Source of the DNA: Kiritimatiellia bacterium
GTDB taxonomy: Bacteria > Verrucomicrobiota > Kiritimatiellia > UBA8416
Length of the DNA: 6,485 nucleotides
NCBI GenBank assembly: GCA_007126175.1
Contig: SLBU01000159.1
Location: 1-6,485 of the forward strand
Direction: 5' to 3'
Part shown: positions 6,361 to 6,485 of the stretch, one piece after another
Position numbering within the stretch: position 1 is the first letter of the stretch
Layout: each line of letters opens with the position of its first letter
The notes under the pieces: generated by a model
Seen by the model: the letters and a program-made list of their open reading frames with translations, nothing else
Told to the model about the DNA's origin: nothing
The model's database searches: none
Program-made: the position numbers and the translations under genes

Positions 6361-6485
6361 ATGGAGCAGCTTGAAATAGGGACTTTGTTGGAAGGTGATC
6401 AAGCCTTGTTGCAGCGGGCAACGGAGGAAATGGCAGCGCAGCCGGTGGATGAGGAGCGTATGGAAGTGCCACCGGGGGATTCGCC
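6361..6485 (+). CDS. Start of an unidentified protein (C-terminus outside window)
   Basis: An open frame begins at ATG 6361 and continues to the window edge (41 codons visible). The residues read MEQLEIGTLLEGDQALLQRA and continue acidic, ending near MEVPPGDSP. AAAGGGGG (6345-6352) is a good ribosome site eight bases upstream. An ATG at 6342 in another frame stops after ten codons. The visible part is polar and helical, with no signal peptide, membrane segment or recognisable motif, so I give it no function. It lies downstream of a strong terminator and so should have its own promoter; TTGTCG (6307-6312) is a poor -35 candidate with no good -10. Confidence 0.6.
   Translation, partial: MEQLEIGTLLEGDQALLQRATEEMAAQPVDEERMEVPPGDS

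Noticed and set aside
1..6485. tRNA, rRNA, CRISPR arrays, insertion sequences or phage genes
   Set aside because: No cloverleaf ending in CCA, direct-repeat array, terminal inverted repeats or transposase-like frame was found on reading either strand.

Overview
The window is bacterial DNA with dense coding and no sign of mobile elements, RNA genes or CRISPR. The gene set (LemA plus a large HtpX-like M48 protease, a glycogen-debranching-type GH13 protein, rubrerythrin and rubredoxin) and the moderately high GC content fit a proteobacterium that meets low oxygen or peroxide. That placement is an inference and I cannot name a genus. The + strand is visibly richer in G than C throughout, whichever strand codes.

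Layout. On the minus strand, reading right to left from about 5077 to beyond base 1, lies a tightly packed apparent operon. It holds lemA (4490-5077), an M48 membrane metalloprotease with a long C-terminal extension (2610-4490, sharing one base with lemA), and a large alpha-amylase-family protein (1-2597, open at the window edge, 12 bases after the protease). The last has all the GH13 catalytic residues and then enters what looks like the N-terminal domain of a glycogen debranching enzyme. Its C-terminal part lies outside the window. A 330-base divergent control region (5078-5407) separates this operon from the plus-strand genes.

On the plus strand are rubrerythrin (5408-5983) and a 53-residue rubredoxin (6076-6237). 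The rubredoxin appears to have its own sigma70-like promoter as well as possible read-through from rubrerythrin. A very strong intrinsic terminator (6269-6303) closes this unit. A new gene of unknown function starts at 6361 and runs off the right edge.

How they work together. Rubrerythrin and rubredoxin form a known peroxide-reduction pair, with rubredoxin passing electrons to the rubrerythrin di-iron site. LemA and M48/HtpX-like proteases are a recurrent membrane pair that is thought to act in envelope stress or protein quality control, with poorly known substrates. The debranching-type enzyme would act on cytosolic glycogen or maltodextrin. Its position directly behind lemA-M48 is the least expected part of the window. 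I see no clearly new defence or mobile system here. The best leads are this gene coupling, the protease's extra domain and unusual basic loop, and a perfect palindrome in the divergent region.
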